Shown here in pieces: positions 15,918 through 26,055 of a DNA stretch of 32,341 nucleotides. Origin of the DNA: Comamonadaceae bacterium (GTDB lineage Bacteria; Pseudomonadota; Gammaproteobacteria; Burkholderiales; Burkholderiaceae_C); the NCBI GenBank assembly GCA_025356545.1, contig JANXSU010000026.1:1-32341 (forward strand), given 5' to 3'. The translations under genes were made by a program, and so were the position numbers. The first letter of the stretch is position 1, and each line of letters opens with the position of its first letter. The notes under the pieces are model-generated. The model was not told the DNA's origin. It saw nothing but the letters and a program-made list of their open reading frames with translations, and ran no database searches.

Positions 15918-15994
15918 TTCACTCTCCTAAAACTTCTAAGGTTTTGTTGAACCAAGGTCTCATTCAAAACCTCGAACCGTATTTTTACTAAAAA

Positions 15995-17305
15995 CTATGT
16001 TGCCTTGAAGTTCGCTTTTTTGAGGAGCGAATCATACTGTTGCGACATCAAGTAATTTTGCACTTGGGCCATGAAATCCATGGTTACCACCACAATGATT
16101 AGCAGCGAAGTGCCACCGAAATAAAAGGGCACGTTGTACTTCAAAACCAAGAACTCTGGCAGCAAGCACACGAAGGTGATGTAGATGGCGCCAGCCATGG
16201 TCAGTCGAAGCAAAATTTTGTCGATGTGGCGAGCAGTTTGGTCACCAGGACGGATCCCGGGAATAAAAGCACCACTCTTCTTTAAGTTGTCTGCGGTTTC
16301 GCGGCTATTGAAAACCAACGCGGTATAGAAGAAACAGAAAAACACAATCGCAGACGCATACAACATCACATAGATAGGCTGACCTGGCGTCAAACTTCCG
16401 GCAATGTCCTTGAGCCACAGCATGGATTCACCGCTACTGAACCAACTCACAACGGTGGCGGGCAAAAGAATGATAGATGAAGCGAAGATCGGAGGAATGA
16501 CACCGGCCATGTTCAGTTTCAATGGCAGGTGGGATGACTGCCCACCATACACCTTGTTGCCCACCTGACGCCTGGCGTAGTTCACCAAAATTTTGCGCTG
16601 GCCACGCTCAACAAACACAACGAAGTAGGTCACCAAGGCAACCAACACAACAATGAACAGAGCCACGATGATGCTCATGGCACCAGTGCGCACCAGCTCA
16701 AGCAACCCGCCAATGGCATTGGGTAAACCTGCGGCGATGCCACCAAAAATAATGATAGAGATGCCGTTACCCAGACCGCGCTCGGTGATCTGTTCACCCA
16801 GCCACATCAGGAACATGGTGCCTGCGGTCAAGGTGCAAACCGCCGTCATACGAAAGCCGATACCTGGGGCGATGACCAAACCCGCCGAACTCTCGAGTGC
16901 CATGGCAATACCCAAGGACTGGAACAGCGCCAAGCCTAGCGTGCCGTAGCGTGTGTACTGCGTGATCTTGCGACGTCCGGCCTCGCCCTCTTTCTTGAGC
17001 TGCTCAAAAGCAGGTAAGACGTAGGTCATCAATTGCATGATGATCGAGGCCGAGATGTAGGGCATGATTCCCAAGGCGAACACCGTGAAGCGCGACAATG
17101 CGCCACCGGAGAACATATTGAACAGGCTCAGAATGCCGCCCTGTTGGCCTTTGAACAATTCCTGCAACTGATCAGGGTTGATGCCAGGCACAGGAATGTG
17201 CGCACCGACCCGATACACCACCAGGGCAAGCAGCAAAAAGACGAGTCGACGACGCAGGTCACCGAACTTGCCAGTTTTTGCTATTTGAGCTGCGTTAGTT
17301 GCCAC
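15995..17305 (-). CDS. secY: Preprotein translocase channel SecY
   Basis: 436 residues with the ten-helix SecY topology. N-terminal [20 protein letters not shown] precedes helix 1. The plug/helix 2a region has [30 protein letters not shown] and [20 protein letters not shown]. Later blocks are [39 protein letters not shown] and [16 protein letters not shown] in the cytosolic loop that meets the ribosome and SecA. It forms the SecYEG pore in the inner membrane. In the usual place, 22 nt after rplO. Confidence 0.99.
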   Translation of the reverse strand: MATNAAQIAKTGKFGDLRRRLVFLLLALVVYRVGAHIPVPGINPDQLQELFKGQQGGILSLFNMFSGGALSRFTVFALGIMPYISASIIMQLMTYVLPAFEQLKKEGEAGRRKITQYTRYGTLGLALFQSLGIAMALESSAGLVIAPGIGFRMTAVCTLTAGTMFLMWLGEQITERGLGNGISIIIFGGIAAGLPNAIGGLLELVRTGAMSIIVALFIVVLVALVTYFVVFVERGQRKILVNYARRQVGNKVYGGQSSHLPLKLNMAGVIPPIFASSIILLPATVVSWFSSGESMLWLKDIAGSLTPGQPIYVMLYASAIVFFCFFYTALVFNSRETADNLKKSGAFIPGIRPGDQTARHIDKILLRLTMAGAIYITFVCLLPEFLVLKYNVPFYFGGTSLLIIVVVTMDFMAQVQNYLMSQQYDSLLKKANFKAT

Positions 17306-17327
17306 GAGATCTGTTCCTCAAACCTGA

Positions 17328-17759
17328 TCAGGAAAGACTGCCACCAGCGGCTTCGATTGCAAGCTTAGCTGCAGCCGTTGCACCGATGCCGGTCAACTTC
17401 ACCGACTTGGTTAGTTCACCCGTCTTGATGATCTTGACCACTTTGGCCAATTGACCGACCAAGCCAGCTTGCTTGAGTGTCAACAGATCAACCGTCTCAG
17501 CACCCAGGGCTTCCAGTGCCGTCAGTGTCACCTCGGCATTGAACTTGAGCAGGTGCGACTTGAAGCCGCGCTTGGGCAAGCGGCGCTGCATAGGCATTTG
17601 ACCGCCTTCAAAGCCGACCTTGTGGTAGCCACCCGAACGTGACTTTTGGCCTTTGTGACCGCGACCCGCAGTCTTACCCAGACCTGAGCCGATACCGCGA
17701 CCGACGCGACGCTTGGCGTGTTTTGCACCGTCAGCGTGCTTAATGGTATTGAGTTCCAT
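17328..17759 (-). CDS. rplO: 50S ribosomal protein L15
   Basis: 143 residues with the glycine- and basic-rich N-terminal extension typical of L15 ([20 protein letters not shown], residues 17-36), [20 protein letters not shown] and a C-terminal globular part ending [10 protein letters not shown]. It is a late-assembly protein that threads through 23S rRNA. Between rpmD (11 nt) and secY. Confidence 0.98.
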   Translation of the reverse strand: MELNTIKHADGAKHAKRRVGRGIGSGLGKTAGRGHKGQKSRSGGYHKVGFEGGQMPMQRRLPKRGFKSHLLKFNAEVTLTALEALGAETVDLLTLKQAGLVGQLAKVVKIIKTGELTKSVKLTGIGATAAAKLAIEAAGGSLS

Positions 17760-17770
17760 GATGTTGCCTC

Positions 17771-17953
17771 TCAGAGCACTTTGATCAGGTAGCTGATCTT
17801 GTTGATCATGCCGCGCACTGCGGGCGTGTCTTGCAATTCGCTGGTGCTGTTGAGCTTGCGCAGACCCAGACCGCGAACGGTGTCACGGTGAGCTTGCTTG
17901 CAGCCGATAGGGCTGCGAACCAGTTGAAGTTTGACTGTTTGTTGCGTTGTCAT
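17771..17953 (-). CDS. rpmD: 50S ribosomal protein L30
   Basis: 60 residues, the bacterial L30 size, with [20 protein letters not shown] and [20 protein letters not shown] followed by [13 protein letters not shown] small two-helix, three-strand fold that binds 23S rRNA. Fifteen nt after rpsE in the spc operon. Confidence 0.97.
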   Translation of the reverse strand: MTTQQTVKLQLVRSPIGCKQAHRDTVRGLGLRKLNSTSELQDTPAVRGMINKISYLIKVL

Positions 17954-17968
17954 TTTTGAAGTCTCCGA

Positions 17969-18496
17969 TTAAGCGAAGATCTCTTCAATCGTCTTGCCAC
18001 GCTTTGCAGCCACTTCCGACGGTGTGGTCGAATGCGAGAGAGCGTCGAGTGTGGCCCGAACCATGTTGTAGGGGTTGGATGAACCATGGCTCTTGGCCAC
18101 GATGTCGGTAATGCCGATGACTTCAAAGACAGCGCGCATAGGACCGCCAGCAATGATGCCTGTACCTTTGGGTGCTGGCGTCATCATGACAGAAGCAGCT
18201 CCGTGCTGACCCGTTACCCTGTGGTGAATGGAACCATTCTTAAGCGTGATCTTCTTCAGATTACGACGAGCTTCTTCCATTGCTTTTTGCACTGCTGCAG
18301 GCACTTCCTTGGATTTGCCCTTGCCCATGCCAACGCGACCATCGCCATCACCCACCACGGTCAGTGCAGCGAAACCGAGAATACGGCCACCCTTAACCAC
18401 TTTGGTGACGCGATTGATCGCGATCATTTTTTCGCGCAGACCGTCTTCAGGACCCTCGGCCCCTTTACCCTGCATTTTTGCTTGAACTTTAGCCAT
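17969..18496 (-). CDS. rpsE: 30S ribosomal protein S5
   Basis: 175 residues. The double-stranded-RNA-binding-like N-terminal domain contains [20 protein letters not shown] and [20 protein letters not shown]; the C-terminal domain contains [19 protein letters not shown] and [16 protein letters not shown]5 helps mRNA helicase activity and decoding accuracy. The glycine loop around [14 protein letters not shown], site of known ram and spectinomycin-resistance mutations in E. coli, looks ordinary. Confidence 0.98.
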   Translation of the reverse strand: MAKVQAKMQGKGAEGPEDGLREKMIAINRVTKVVKGGRILGFAALTVVGDGDGRVGMGKGKSKEVPAAVQKAMEEARRNLKKITLKNGSIHHRVTGQHGAASVMMTPAPKGTGIIAGGPMRAVFEVIGITDIVAKSHGSSNPYNMVRATLDALSHSTTPSEVAAKRGKTIEEIFA

Positions 18497-18513
18497 CTTT
18501 ATTTCCGATCTGC

Positions 18514-18879
18514 TTAGAACTGCAAGCCAGCTTCACGTGCCGCATCAGCCAGCGCTTTAACGCGGCCATGGTACGCAAAACCCGAACGATCAAACGCCAC
18601 TTTTTCCACACCAGCAGCTTTTGCTTTTTCAGCAATCAGCTTGCCAATGATCTGGGCTGCAGCGGCATTGCCACCTTTACCCGAAGCACCCAACGATTTG
18701 CGCACATCGGCCTGGGCCGTAGAAGCGCTGGCAAGAACCTTGCCGCCGTCGCCAGAGATCACGCTGGCATAAATGTGCAAATTGGTACGATTCACCGTCA
18801 AGCGGGCCACACCCTGGGTCGCAATGCGAATTCGGGTTTGGCGTGAGCGACGAAGGCGCTGCTCTTTTTTGGTCAACAT
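18514..18879 (-). CDS. rplR: 50S ribosomal protein L18
   Basis: 121 residues ([18 protein letters not shown] at the N-terminus, [40 protein letters not shown] at the C-terminus). L18 carries 5S rRNA into the central protuberance. Two adjacent ATG codons are possible starts (18882 and 18879). The second is preferred because AAGGAG then sits 7 nt upstream rather than 4, and it gives the usual 121-residue length. Confidence 0.97.
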   Translation of the reverse strand: MLTKKEQRLRRSRQTRIRIATQGVARLTVNRTNLHIYASVISGDGGKVLASASTAQADVRKSLGASGKGGNAAAAQIIGKLIAEKAKAAGVEKVAFDRSGFAYHGRVKALADAAREAGLQF

Positions 18880-18890
18880 CATGCAGCTCC

Positions 18891-19424
18891 TTATTTTTTC
18901 TTGGTCTCTTTGATCGCGACCTTCTCATCCGAATAACGGATGCCCTTGCCTTTGTAGGGCTCAGGAGGACGGACCGCACGAATTTCAGCAGCCACTTGAC
19001 CGACGCGCTGACGATCAGCACCTTTGATCAAGATCTCAGTGGGCGTTGCCGTGGCCACCGTGATGCCAGCAGGCATATCGATGTTCACCGGGTGGGAGTA
19101 ACCCACGGTCAGATTCAGCTTGGCACCTTGTGCGGCAGCTTTGTAACCCACACCAATCAAGGTCAGCTTCTTCTCAAAACCCTTACTCACACCGACCACC
19201 ATGTTGTTCACCAGCTGACGCATGGTGCCGCTCATGGCATTGGCTTCGCGGGAGTCATTGGCGGGGGCAAAGCTGAGCTTGCCACCTTCACTGACCACCT
19301 TGACCAGCGCCGACTGGGCTTGCGACAACACGCCGCCAGTACCCTTGACACTGATCTGATCGTCCTTGACGGACACATCCACCCCTGCGGGGATGGTTAC
19401 AGGCATTTTTGCTACACGTGACAT
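18891..19424 (-). CDS. rplF: 50S ribosomal protein L6
   Basis: 177 residues forming the duplicated L6 fold: an N-terminal half with [20 protein letters not shown] and [20 protein letters not shown], and a C-terminal half with [35 protein letters not shown] and the conserved [12 protein letters not shown]. It sits at the base of the L7/L12 stalk near the factor-binding site. Twenty-four nt after rpsH. Confidence 0.98.
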   Translation of the reverse strand: MSRVAKMPVTIPAGVDVSVKDDQISVKGTGGVLSQAQSALVKVVSEGGKLSFAPANDSREANAMSGTMRQLVNNMVVGVSKGFEKKLTLIGVGYKAAAQGAKLNLTVGYSHPVNIDMPAGITVATATPTEILIKGADRQRVGQVAAEIRAVRPPEPYKGKGIRYSDEKVAIKETKKK

Positions 19425-19448
19425 TTCAGTTTCTCCTCAATGCCGCGC

Positions 19449-19844
19449 TTAGGCCACGTAGCAAAGAACTTCACCACCGACACCGGTAGCGCGCGCTTTG
19501 CGATCCGTCATCACACCTTTAGGCGTAGTGACAATAGCCACACCAAGACCGTTTTGGACTTGGGGGATTGCGTCAAAGCCTTTGTACACACGCAAGCCAG
19601 GACGGCTTACGCGCTCGATGCGCTCAATCACAGGGCGACCGGCGTAGTACTTCAGGGTAATTTCTAATTGGACTTTGCCGTCTTCGGTTTTCACCTGGAA
19701 GCCGTCAACATAGCCCTCATCTTTCAACACTTGCGCAATGGCGATCTTCACTTTGGAAGAAGGCACCAACACAGTTGCTTTTGCAACCATCTGTGCATTG
19801 CGAATGCGTGTCAACAGGTCGGCGATGGGATCACTCATGCTCAT
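19449..19844 (-). CDS. rpsH: 30S ribosomal protein S8
   Basis: 131 residues. [20 protein letters not shown] at the start, [20 protein letters not shown] in the middle, and the C-terminal signature [12 protein letters not shown]8 binds the central domain of 16S rRNA and, in E. coli, represses the spc operon by binding near the rplE start. MSMSDP offers two starts; 19844 is kept, and 19838 is equally possible. Confidence 0.97.
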   Translation of the reverse strand: MSMSDPIADLLTRIRNAQMVAKATVLVPSSKVKIAIAQVLKDEGYVDGFQVKTEDGKVQLEITLKYYAGRPVIERIERVSRPGLRVYKGFDAIPQVQNGLGVAIVTTPKGVMTDRKARATGVGGEVLCYVA

Positions 19845-19861
19845 GTCTAATCTCCTGTCGC

Positions 19862-20167
19862 TTACCAGCTGGCTTTGGTGATGCCGGGAATATCCCCAGC
19901 AAAAGCCAGTTCACGGATCTTGGCGCGAGCCAAGCCGAACTGACGGAAGGTGCCACGTGGGCGACCGGTGATAGCACAACGGTTGCGCTGACGCGTCGGG
20001 TTCGCATTGCGCGGCAACTTTTGCAGACCCAAGCGGGCTTCTGCACGTTCTTCGTCGCTGCGCTTGAGGTCACTGGCGATTGCCTTGAGTTCCGCGTGTT
20101 TTTTCGCGTACTTGGCGACCAGTTTGTCGCGCTTGAGCTCTCGCTCGATTAAAGCTGCTTTAGCCAC
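19862..20167 (-). CDS. rpsN: 30S ribosomal protein S14
   Basis: 101 residues, the long zinc-free form of S14: there are no CxxC pairs, and the C-terminal half has [20 protein letters not shown] and [19 protein letters not shown]. The N-terminal half is a charged helix ([20 protein letters not shown]). S14 lies in the 30S head. Eight nt after rplE. Confidence 0.98.
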   Translation of the reverse strand: MAKAALIERELKRDKLVAKYAKKHAELKAIASDLKRSDEERAEARLGLQKLPRNANPTRQRNRCAITGRPRGTFRQFGLARAKIRELAFAGDIPGITKASW

Positions 20168-20175
20168 AAGTCACC

Positions 20176-20715
20176 TCAGTTCTTGAACGGGAAACGGAAG
20201 CCGGTGAGAAGCGCTTTGCACTCCTCGTCAGTCTGGGCCGTTGTCGTGATGCTGATATTGAGACCGCGCAAGGCATCCACCTTGTCGTACTCAATTTCAG
20301 GGAAAATGATCTGCTCTTTAACGCCGATGTTGTAGTTGCCACGGCCATCAAAGGCGCGACCCGAGATACCACGGAAGTCACGAACGCGAGGCAAAGCCAC
20401 GGTCACAAAACGATCCAGGAACTCATACATCTGAACGCCACGCAGCGTGACCATGCAGCCAATGGCTTGGTCTTCACGGATTTTGAAACCCGCGATAGCT
20501 TTCTTGGCCTTGGTAACCACAGGCTTTTGGCCTGCAATTTTGGTCAGGTCGCTGACGGCGTTGTCCATCACCTTTTTATCGGCAACAGCCTCGCTCACAC
20601 CCATGTTCAGGGTGATCTTGCTCAGGCGCGGCACTTGCATGGGCGACTTGTAGCCAAACTTGGCTGTCAATTCAGGAACCAGCTTTTCGCGGTAGATTTG
20701 TTGAAGACGTGCCAT
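20176..20715 (-). CDS. rplE: 50S ribosomal protein L5
   Basis: 179 residues: [37 protein letters not shown] and [19 protein letters not shown] are the L5 signatures, with [20 protein letters not shown] near the N-terminus. L5 binds 5S rRNA and forms the B1b bridge to S13. It begins 2 nt after the rplX stop, so the pair is probably translationally coupled. Confidence 0.98.
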   Translation of the reverse strand: MARLQQIYREKLVPELTAKFGYKSPMQVPRLSKITLNMGVSEAVADKKVMDNAVSDLTKIAGQKPVVTKAKKAIAGFKIREDQAIGCMVTLRGVQMYEFLDRFVTVALPRVRDFRGISGRAFDGRGNYNIGVKEQIIFPEIEYDKVDALRGLNISITTTAQTDEECKALLTGFRFPFKN

Positions 20716-20717
20716 GT

Positions 20718-21038
20718 TTATGCCACCTTGATTTCTTCGCCGCTGGACTTGTAAACGCGCACGCGCTTACCATCAGCCAACAGCTTGATGCCCACCCGGT
20801 CAGCCTTGCCGGTTGCAGCATTGAAAATTGCCACATTGGATTGGTGAATCGGCATGGCCTTTTCAACAATACCGCCCGCAGCGCCCTTGAGAGGATTAGG
20901 CTTGGTGTGTTTTTTCACCAAGTTAATGCCTTCAATCAGCACATACGAATCATCTTTGCGCAGCGCAATCTTGCCGCGCTTGCCTTTATCGCGCCCTGTG
21001 AGCACGATGACATCGTCGCCTTTGCGAATCTTGTTCAT
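20718..21038 (-). CDS. rplX: 50S ribosomal protein L24
   Basis: 106 residues with the KOW motif at the N-terminus ([20 protein letters not shown], residues 3-22), then [17 protein letters not shown] and [21 protein letters not shown]24 starts 23S rRNA assembly and sits at the exit-tunnel rim. Between rplN (9 nt) and rplE. Confidence 0.98.
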   Translation of the reverse strand: MNKIRKGDDVIVLTGRDKGKRGKIALRKDDSYVLIEGINLVKKHTKPNPLKGAAGGIVEKAMPIHQSNVAIFNAATGKADRVGIKLLADGKRVRVYKSSGEEIKVA

Positions 21039-21047
21039 AACGCTTCC

Positions 21048-21416
21048 TTAGAGAACTTCAGGAGCCAGAGACACAATCTTCATGAACTTCTCAGTGCGCA
21101 ATTCGCGCGTGACGGGTCCAAAGATGCGGGTGCCGATAGGCTCCAGCTTGGCATTGAGCAGCACCGCTGCATTGCCATCAAATTTCACCAGGGAGCCGTC
21201 GCTACGACGAATGCCCTTGGCGGTACGAACAACCACTGCGCTATAGATCTCGCCTTTTTTGACGCGACCACGCGGAGCAGCTTCTTTGATGCTGACTTTG
21301 ATGACATCACCAACGCTCGCATAGCGACGCTTGGATCCGCCGAGCACCTTGATGCACAACACGGATTTAGCACCCGTATTGTCGGCAACTTCTAATCGAG
21401 ATTCAGTTTGGATCAT
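21048..21416 (-). CDS. rplN: 50S ribosomal protein L14
   Basis: 122 residues from the ATG at 21416 ([20 protein letters not shown]). An in-frame ATG five codons upstream would add residues not seen in L14. Further blocks are [40 protein letters not shown] and [11 protein letters not shown]. First gene of the cluster here; the usual preceding genes (rpsQ, rpmC, rplP) are missing, and the upstream neighbour is glpD. A promoter lies 133 nt upstream. Confidence 0.97.
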   Translation of the reverse strand: MIQTESRLEVADNTGAKSVLCIKVLGGSKRRYASVGDVIKVSIKEAAPRGRVKKGEIYSAVVVRTAKGIRRSDGSLVKFDGNAAVLLNAKLEPIGTRIFGPVTRELRTEKFMKIVSLAPEVL

Positions 21417-21548
21417 TTCTTTATTTCCCAACTTGCACCAGTTACTCCTAAGAGCTTCCAGTCAGTCTTGGGCCCGTCGTCGACAGCATGAACCACTCAC
21501 GCTGCTTTTGTTGGGCAGAATCTTCACGTATCAAACGCGAAGCTCTCT

Positions 21549-21577
21549 ATTATGCCATGGTTTCAACGCCGTATCAA
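21549..21577 (-). promoter_or_regulatory. Strong sigma70 promoter for the rplN-led ribosomal cluster
   Basis: On the minus strand, TTGATA (21572-21577) and CATAAT (21549-21554) are separated by exactly 17 nt. The boxes match 5 of 6 consensus bases each. The -35 box overlaps the glpD TGA stop (21574-21576). Expected transcripts carry a leader of about 125 nt before rplN, room for regulation. Confidence 0.75.
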
Positions 21578-23214
21578 GAAACTTTATTCGGCAAGCTCAA
21601 ATAATTGGCTGCCAGGGCGTCGAACCGCACAATTTGAGGCGCAACAACCGCCTCTTGCGCCAAGATGGTCGCCACCTTGGGCGCCACTTCCCGGGCCAGT
21701 GCAGCATCCAAAAACAGCAGCCTTGATCGTCTGGCCAGCACATCTTCGACGGTGCGCGCGTATTCATGGCGTACGGCAAAGCGCACCATGGCTGGTGTCA
21801 GTCCTGCCGCCAGCTCTGACTCTTTTTCACTACAAGCTTGCACATACTCCGCTTCAGACCCGTAGGAATGTAGGCCTTCTATTTCTCTGATTGAATTTCC
21901 CCCGTTCGCCGCCTCACTGCCCAGCAAGCTCAAATGTTCTGTTCCGCCACGAAGCGCCCAAGTCGCATCCAGCAAGCCCTGCTCGAAACAGGCGTCCATC
22001 ACGTCTTGCGCCATGGCGCGGTAAGTCGTCCACTTGCCCCCGGTCACGCTCAACAGGCCGCTGGGGCTGGCCCAAATTTTGTGATCCCGGCTCAATTTTG
22101 AGGTCACACCACTCGCACTCCCCGAATGACCCACGGGCTGCGCCTCTTGCGCCAAGGGGCGCAGCCCCGCCCATGCGCTGCGCACGTCCTGCCGCGTGGG
22201 TGCTCGGCTTAGGTAGCGACCCGTCTCGGCCAGAATAAAGTCAACTTCATGTGCCATGGGCTGCGGCTCCAGCGGCAAATCGTCTCGGGGCGTGTCGGTG
22301 GTGCCCAAAATCACTTTGCCTAACCAAGGCAGAGCAAACAGCACGCGCCCATCGGCCGTCTTGGGAATCATCAGCGCCGCGTCACCCGGTAAAAATGCTC
22401 GATCAACAACCAGATGAATGCCTTGGCTGGGCGTCACCCCAGGCGAACGCGAACCTGTCCGCTCTGGGCTGCTGCGCTCTGAATTGTCCTGCGCGCACAA
22501 CTCACTCACCCACACTCCGGTGGCATTGATGACGCAACGTGATCGCACGCGGTAGCTTTTTCCCGTCTCGGCATCCGTACACACCAAGCCCGCAACCCGC
22601 CCTTGGTCGTACAGCAACTCATTAACGGGGCAATAGTTCAACATCAGCGCCCCATGCGCGGCCGCTGTGCGCGCCAGGGTGATAGCCAAGCGCGCATCGT
22701 TGAACTGACCATCCCAATACTTGACCCCACCGTGCAGGCCCTGCGTTTGCACCGTGGGCAGCAAGGCCCGTGTTTGTTCTGGGTTCAGCAGCTCGGTCGC
22801 CCCCAAACCAACAGCCCCCGCCAGCACGTCATACAGCTTGAGCCCTGCGCCATAAAACGGCTTGTTCCACCAGCGGTAAGTGGGAATAACGAAAGCCAAC
22901 GGCTGCGCCAAATGCGGCGCATGGGCCAGCAACAAGGCCCGCTCTTTCAATGACTCGCGCACAAAGGCCAATTGCCCCTGCGCCAAATAACGCACACCGC
23001 CATGCACCAGCTTGGTCGAACGCGACGAGGTGCCCTTGGCAAAGTCATGCGCCTCCAGCAACAGTACGCGCAAGCCCCGCGCCGCCGCGTCCAGGGCCAC
23101 GCCCAAGCCTGTAGCACCACCACCCACCACCGTCACATCAAAGGTTTGCGGCTCGGCCAGTTGCGCCAGCAGCTCGGCGCGCAAAGTCAACTTGGGGGGT
23201 GCGACTGATGTCAT
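21574..23214 (-). CDS. glpD: Aerobic glycerol-3-phosphate dehydrogenase
   Basis: Membrane-associated flavoenzyme that oxidises glycerol-3-phosphate to dihydroxyacetone phosphate and passes electrons to ubiquinone. 546 residues (E. coli 501). The FAD dinucleotide-binding motif is VVGGGATGLGVALDAAARG at about 29-47; then STKLVHGGVRYLAQGQ at 66-81, QFNDARLAITLARTAA, VINATGVW, LPWLGKVILGTTDTP and LSVTGGKWTTYR, which closes the FAD site. There are low-complexity inserts after WVSELCAQ (serine/arginine-rich) and around VGHSGSASGV, explaining some extra length. Seventeen nt after glpK, forming a glycerol-utilisation pair. No glpR or glpF is present. Confidence 0.97.
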   Translation of the reverse strand: MTSVAPPKLTLRAELLAQLAEPQTFDVTVVGGGATGLGVALDAAARGLRVLLLEAHDFAKGTSSRSTKLVHGGVRYLAQGQLAFVRESLKERALLLAHAPHLAQPLAFVIPTYRWWNKPFYGAGLKLYDVLAGAVGLGATELLNPEQTRALLPTVQTQGLHGGVKYWDGQFNDARLAITLARTAAAHGALMLNYCPVNELLYDQGRVAGLVCTDAETGKSYRVRSRCVINATGVWVSELCAQDNSERSSPERTGSRSPGVTPSQGIHLVVDRAFLPGDAALMIPKTADGRVLFALPWLGKVILGTTDTPRDDLPLEPQPMAHEVDFILAETGRYLSRAPTRQDVRSAWAGLRPLAQEAQPVGHSGSASGVTSKLSRDHKIWASPSGLLSVTGGKWTTYRAMAQDVMDACFEQGLLDATWALRGGTEHLSLLGSEAANGGNSIREIEGLHSYGSEAEYVQACSEKESELAAGLTPAMVRFAVRHEYARTVEDVLARRSRLLFLDAALAREVAPKVATILAQEAVVAPQIVRFDALAANYLSLPNKVS

Positions 23215-23231
23215 GAAGTGAGCCTAACGAC

Positions 23232-24764
23232 TTAGCCCTGCGCCCAGTGATGCGCATGCGCCACCGCCTGCTGCCAGCGCGCCCGCTTGGCCTCGCGCGC
23301 CACATCACTCAAGCGCGGCTCAAAGCGCCGCTCCACCTGCCACTGCGAGCTGATCTCGTCCGCACCCTGCCAAAACCCCACGGCCAACCCGGCCAGGTAG
23401 GCCGCGCCCAGCGCCGTGGTTTCGGTCACGCGGGGCCGCAACACCGGCACGCCAGTGAAGTCGGCCTGCATCTGCATCAGTAAGTCATTACTGCAAGCGC
23501 CACCGTCCACCCGCATCTCACGCAAGGCCAGGCCACTATCGGCCCGCATGGCGTGCATCACATCGGCCACCTGCAAGGCAATAGCCTCCAGCGCGGCGCG
23601 CGCCAGGTGAGCTCGTCCCGTGCCCCGGGTCATGCCCACCAAGGTACCGCGTGCGTAAGCATCCCAATAAGGTGCACCCAGTCCTGCGAAAGCAGGCACG
23701 AGGTAAACATCCTGCGTATCGGCCACGCTGGCGGCCAGCGCTTCCACGTCCTGCGCCGATGCAATGATTTGCAGCCCATCGCGCAGCCACTGAACCGTGG
23801 CCCCACCCATGAACACCGAGCCCTCCAGGGCGTAGCAGGCTTGCGATGTTAGAAGACGTGTTGAGTCGCCCACCCCGGGCCCGGCCCAAGCCACCGTACC
23901 CAGCAAGCGGTGGCGACTGCGTGGAGCCACAGCCCCCGTGTTCATCAACATAAAACAGCCCGTGCCATACGTCGTCTTGGCCATGCCCGGGCTGAAACAA
24001 GCTTGCCCAAACGTAGCCGCTTGCTGATCGCCCGCCATGCCGGTGATGGGAATGGCCGCGCCCAGCAGCTCCGCATCCGTCACCCCCAGTTCGCCGCTAG
24101 ACGGCAGCACCTGCGGCAACACGCTGCGCGGCACATTGAAGAGCTTGAGCAGCTCATCGTCCCAAGCCAGCGTATGGATGTTGAACAACATGGTGCGCGA
24201 GGCGTTGCTCGCATCGGTGGCGTGCACGCGTCCGCCAGTCAGCTTCCATAGCAGCCAACTGTCAATCGTGCCAAACGCCAGCTCACCCGCCTCGGCCCGC
24301 TGGCGTGCGCCGGGCACGTCGTCCAACAGCCATTGCAGCTTGGTCGCTGAGAAATACGCGTCCAGCAACAGGCCCGTCTTCTTCTGAATCAGCGCCTCTT
24401 TGCCCTGCGCCCGCAACGCATCGCAACGCCCAGCCGTACGGCGGTCTTGCCAGACGATGGCCGGGGCTAACGGCTCGCCCGTCTTGCGATCCCACAGCAC
24501 CGTGGTTTCGCGCTGGTTGGTGATGCCAATCGTGGCAACTTGATGTGCTACTTGATCAGCATGGATGTGCGCCTTGGCCAGCACCCCACGCGCCACCGCC
24601 AGTTGCGTCTGCCATATCTCATTCGCGTCGTGCTCCACCCACCCGGCTTGCGGAAAAGATTGGCGAAACTCCCGCTGCGCCACAGCCACCACCAGACCCG
24701 CACGGTCAAACAACAAGGCCCGCGAACTGGTGGTTCCCTGATCAAGCGCCAAGATGTAGTTCAT
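23232..24764 (-). CDS. glpK: Glycerol kinase
   Basis: FGGY-family kinase that phosphorylates glycerol to sn-glycerol-3-phosphate with ATP, feeding GlpD just downstream. 510 residues. DQGTTSSR at 8-15 is the phosphate-binding start; then [56 protein letters not shown], and the FGGY signatures [14 protein letters not shown] and [32 protein letters not shown] is in the C-terminal half. Catalytic regions look intact. It is divergent from proC with an 81-nt gap. Confidence 0.98.
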   Translation of the reverse strand: MNYILALDQGTTSSRALLFDRAGLVVAVAQREFRQSFPQAGWVEHDANEIWQTQLAVARGVLAKAHIHADQVAHQVATIGITNQRETTVLWDRKTGEPLAPAIVWQDRRTAGRCDALRAQGKEALIQKKTGLLLDAYFSATKLQWLLDDVPGARQRAEAGELAFGTIDSWLLWKLTGGRVHATDASNASRTMLFNIHTLAWDDELLKLFNVPRSVLPQVLPSSGELGVTDAELLGAAIPITGMAGDQQAATFGQACFSPGMAKTTYGTGCFMLMNTGAVAPRSRHRLLGTVAWAGPGVGDSTRLLTSQACYALEGSVFMGGATVQWLRDGLQIIASAQDVEALAASVADTQDVYLVPAFAGLGAPYWDAYARGTLVGMTRGTGRAHLARAALEAIALQVADVMHAMRADSGLALREMRVDGGACSNDLLMQMQADFTGVPVLRPRVTETTALGAAYLAGLAVGFWQGADEISSQWQVERRFEPRLSDVAREAKRARWQQAVAHAHHWAQG

Positions 24765-24845
24765 GGCTTACAAGCCTAACGCAAACTGCGACAATCTTTC
24801 CGTGAAATTTGTCTCCATAAAAAATCCCCAACAGCGAGCCCTACC

Positions 24846-25658
24846 ATGACCCAAAAAATCGCCTTCATCGGCGGCGGCAATATGGCTAGCGCCATCATCG
24901 GCGGCCTCCTCAGCAAAGGCTTCCTCCCGGCGCAGATCGACGTGGTCGAGCCCTTTGCCGACACCCAGCAACGCCTCAAAGCCAGCTTTGGCCTTACCGC
25001 GCATGAGCGGCCCGGCATATTCCTTGAAGACGCCGACTTGGTGGTGTGGGCCGTCAAACCGCAAGTCTTCAAAGAAGCCGCACAGCCCGCGCTTATCCAC
25101 ACCCTGCACGCCCTGCACCTGAGCGTGGCAGCAGGCATCCCCAGCGCCAGCATTGCCCTCTGGCTGGGCACCGAGCGCGTGGTACGCAGCATGCCCAACA
25201 CACCCGCGCTGATTGGCCTGGGCATCACCGGCCTGTACCCCCGGCCTGAAGTCAGCGTGCAAGACCGCAGCTTGATCGAGCAAGTCGTGGCTACCATGGG
25301 CGAATATTTCTGGCTCGACCGCGAAGACCAGCTCGACGCCGTCACCGCACTGTCCGGCTCCGGCCCCGCCTATGTGTTTTATTTCATGGAGGCCATGATC
25401 GCTGCGGGCGTCGATATGGGCCTGAGCCCCGAGCAAGCGCAAAAACTGGCGGTAGAAACCTTTCGCGGTGCCAGCGCCCTAGCCCACGCCTCCATCGAGC
25501 CGCCCGAGGTGCTGCGCCAGCGCGTCACCTCCAAAGGCGGCACCACCTACGCCGCCCTCAGCACCATGGAGGCCAGCCACGTCAAGCCGCTGTTCATGCA
25601 AGCCATGGTGGCCGCGCAAAACCGGGCGCGTGAGATGGGGCTGGAGTTTGGGGAATAA
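24846..25658 (+). CDS. proC: Pyrroline-5-carboxylate reductase
   Basis: Last step of proline synthesis: reduces 1-pyrroline-5-carboxylate with NAD(P)H. 270 residues with the Rossmann motif FIGGGNMASAI at 7-17, WAVKPQVFKE, SVAAGIPSASIALWL, VRSMPNTPALIGLGITGLYP, ALSGSGPAYVFYFMEAM and the dimerisation/active-site block VTSKGGTTYAAL at 227-238 (many homologues have SPGGTT). The VOC protein begins 3 nt after the stop, so they are likely co-expressed. Confidence 0.97.
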   Translation: MTQKIAFIGGGNMASAIIGGLLSKGFLPAQIDVVEPFADTQQRLKASFGLTAHERPGIFLEDADLVVWAVKPQVFKEAAQPALIHTLHALHLSVAAGIPSASIALWLGTERVVRSMPNTPALIGLGITGLYPRPEVSVQDRSLIEQVVATMGEYFWLDREDQLDAVTALSGSGPAYVFYFMEAMIAAGVDMGLSPEQAQKLAVETFRGASALAHASIEPPEVLRQRVTSKGGTTYAALSTMEASHVKPLFMQAMVAAQNRAREMGLEFGE

Positions 25659-25661
25659 GCA

Positions 25662-26033
25662 GTGGCAATGCCGCAAACCGTCATCCCGCAACTGCGCATC
25701 ACCAACGCTGAACGCAGCCTGCGCTTCTACGTCGAAAACCTAGGCTTCAAACTCGACTGGCAGCACCAATTCGAACCCGGCTTCCCGCTCTTTGCGCAAC
25801 TCACACGGCAAGGCCAAACGATCTTCTTGACGGAGCACACGGGCGACTGTCAAGTCGGCGGTGCGGTTTACTTCATCGTGCCGGATGCGGCGCAATGCTG
25901 GTCAGAGTTTGCGCAGCAAGGTGTGGCCCCAACCAACCCTTTGGCTGACACGCCTTGGGGCACATCCGAGTTTCTTCTGACCGATCCTGACGGCAACCGC
26001 TTGCGCTTTGCCTCAGAACTTCAGCGCCCATAA
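25662..26033 (+). CDS. VOC/glyoxalase-bleomycin resistance fold protein
   Basis: About 123 residues. The N-terminal half has LRITNAERSLRFYVENLGF, the C-terminal half ADTPWGTSEFLLTDPDGNRL, both classic for the beta-alpha-beta-beta-beta vicinal oxygen chelate fold as seen in bleomycin-binding proteins and some dioxygenases. I choose the GTG at 25662 because GGGGA lies 7 nt upstream; an ATG two codons later (25668) is the alternative. It starts 3 nt after proC. The substrate is unknown; the DPDG motif is structural and does not by itself identify a reaction. Confidence 0.85.
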   Translation: MAMPQTVIPQLRITNAERSLRFYVENLGFKLDWQHQFEPGFPLFAQLTRQGQTIFLTEHTGDCQVGGAVYFIVPDAAQCWSEFAQQGVAPTNPLADTPWGTSEFLLTDPDGNRLRFASELQRP

Positions 26034-26055
26034 AGCCCACGAGGATATCCACCCT

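Noticed and set aside
20709-21395. 228-codon plus-strand frame opposite rplX and rplN
   Set aside because: Antisense to highly conserved ribosomal protein genes; content is an artefact of codon bias.
24768-25442. Minus-strand frame of 224 codons opposite proC
   Set aside because: ProC motifs are intact on the other strand; this frame shows no recognisable domain.
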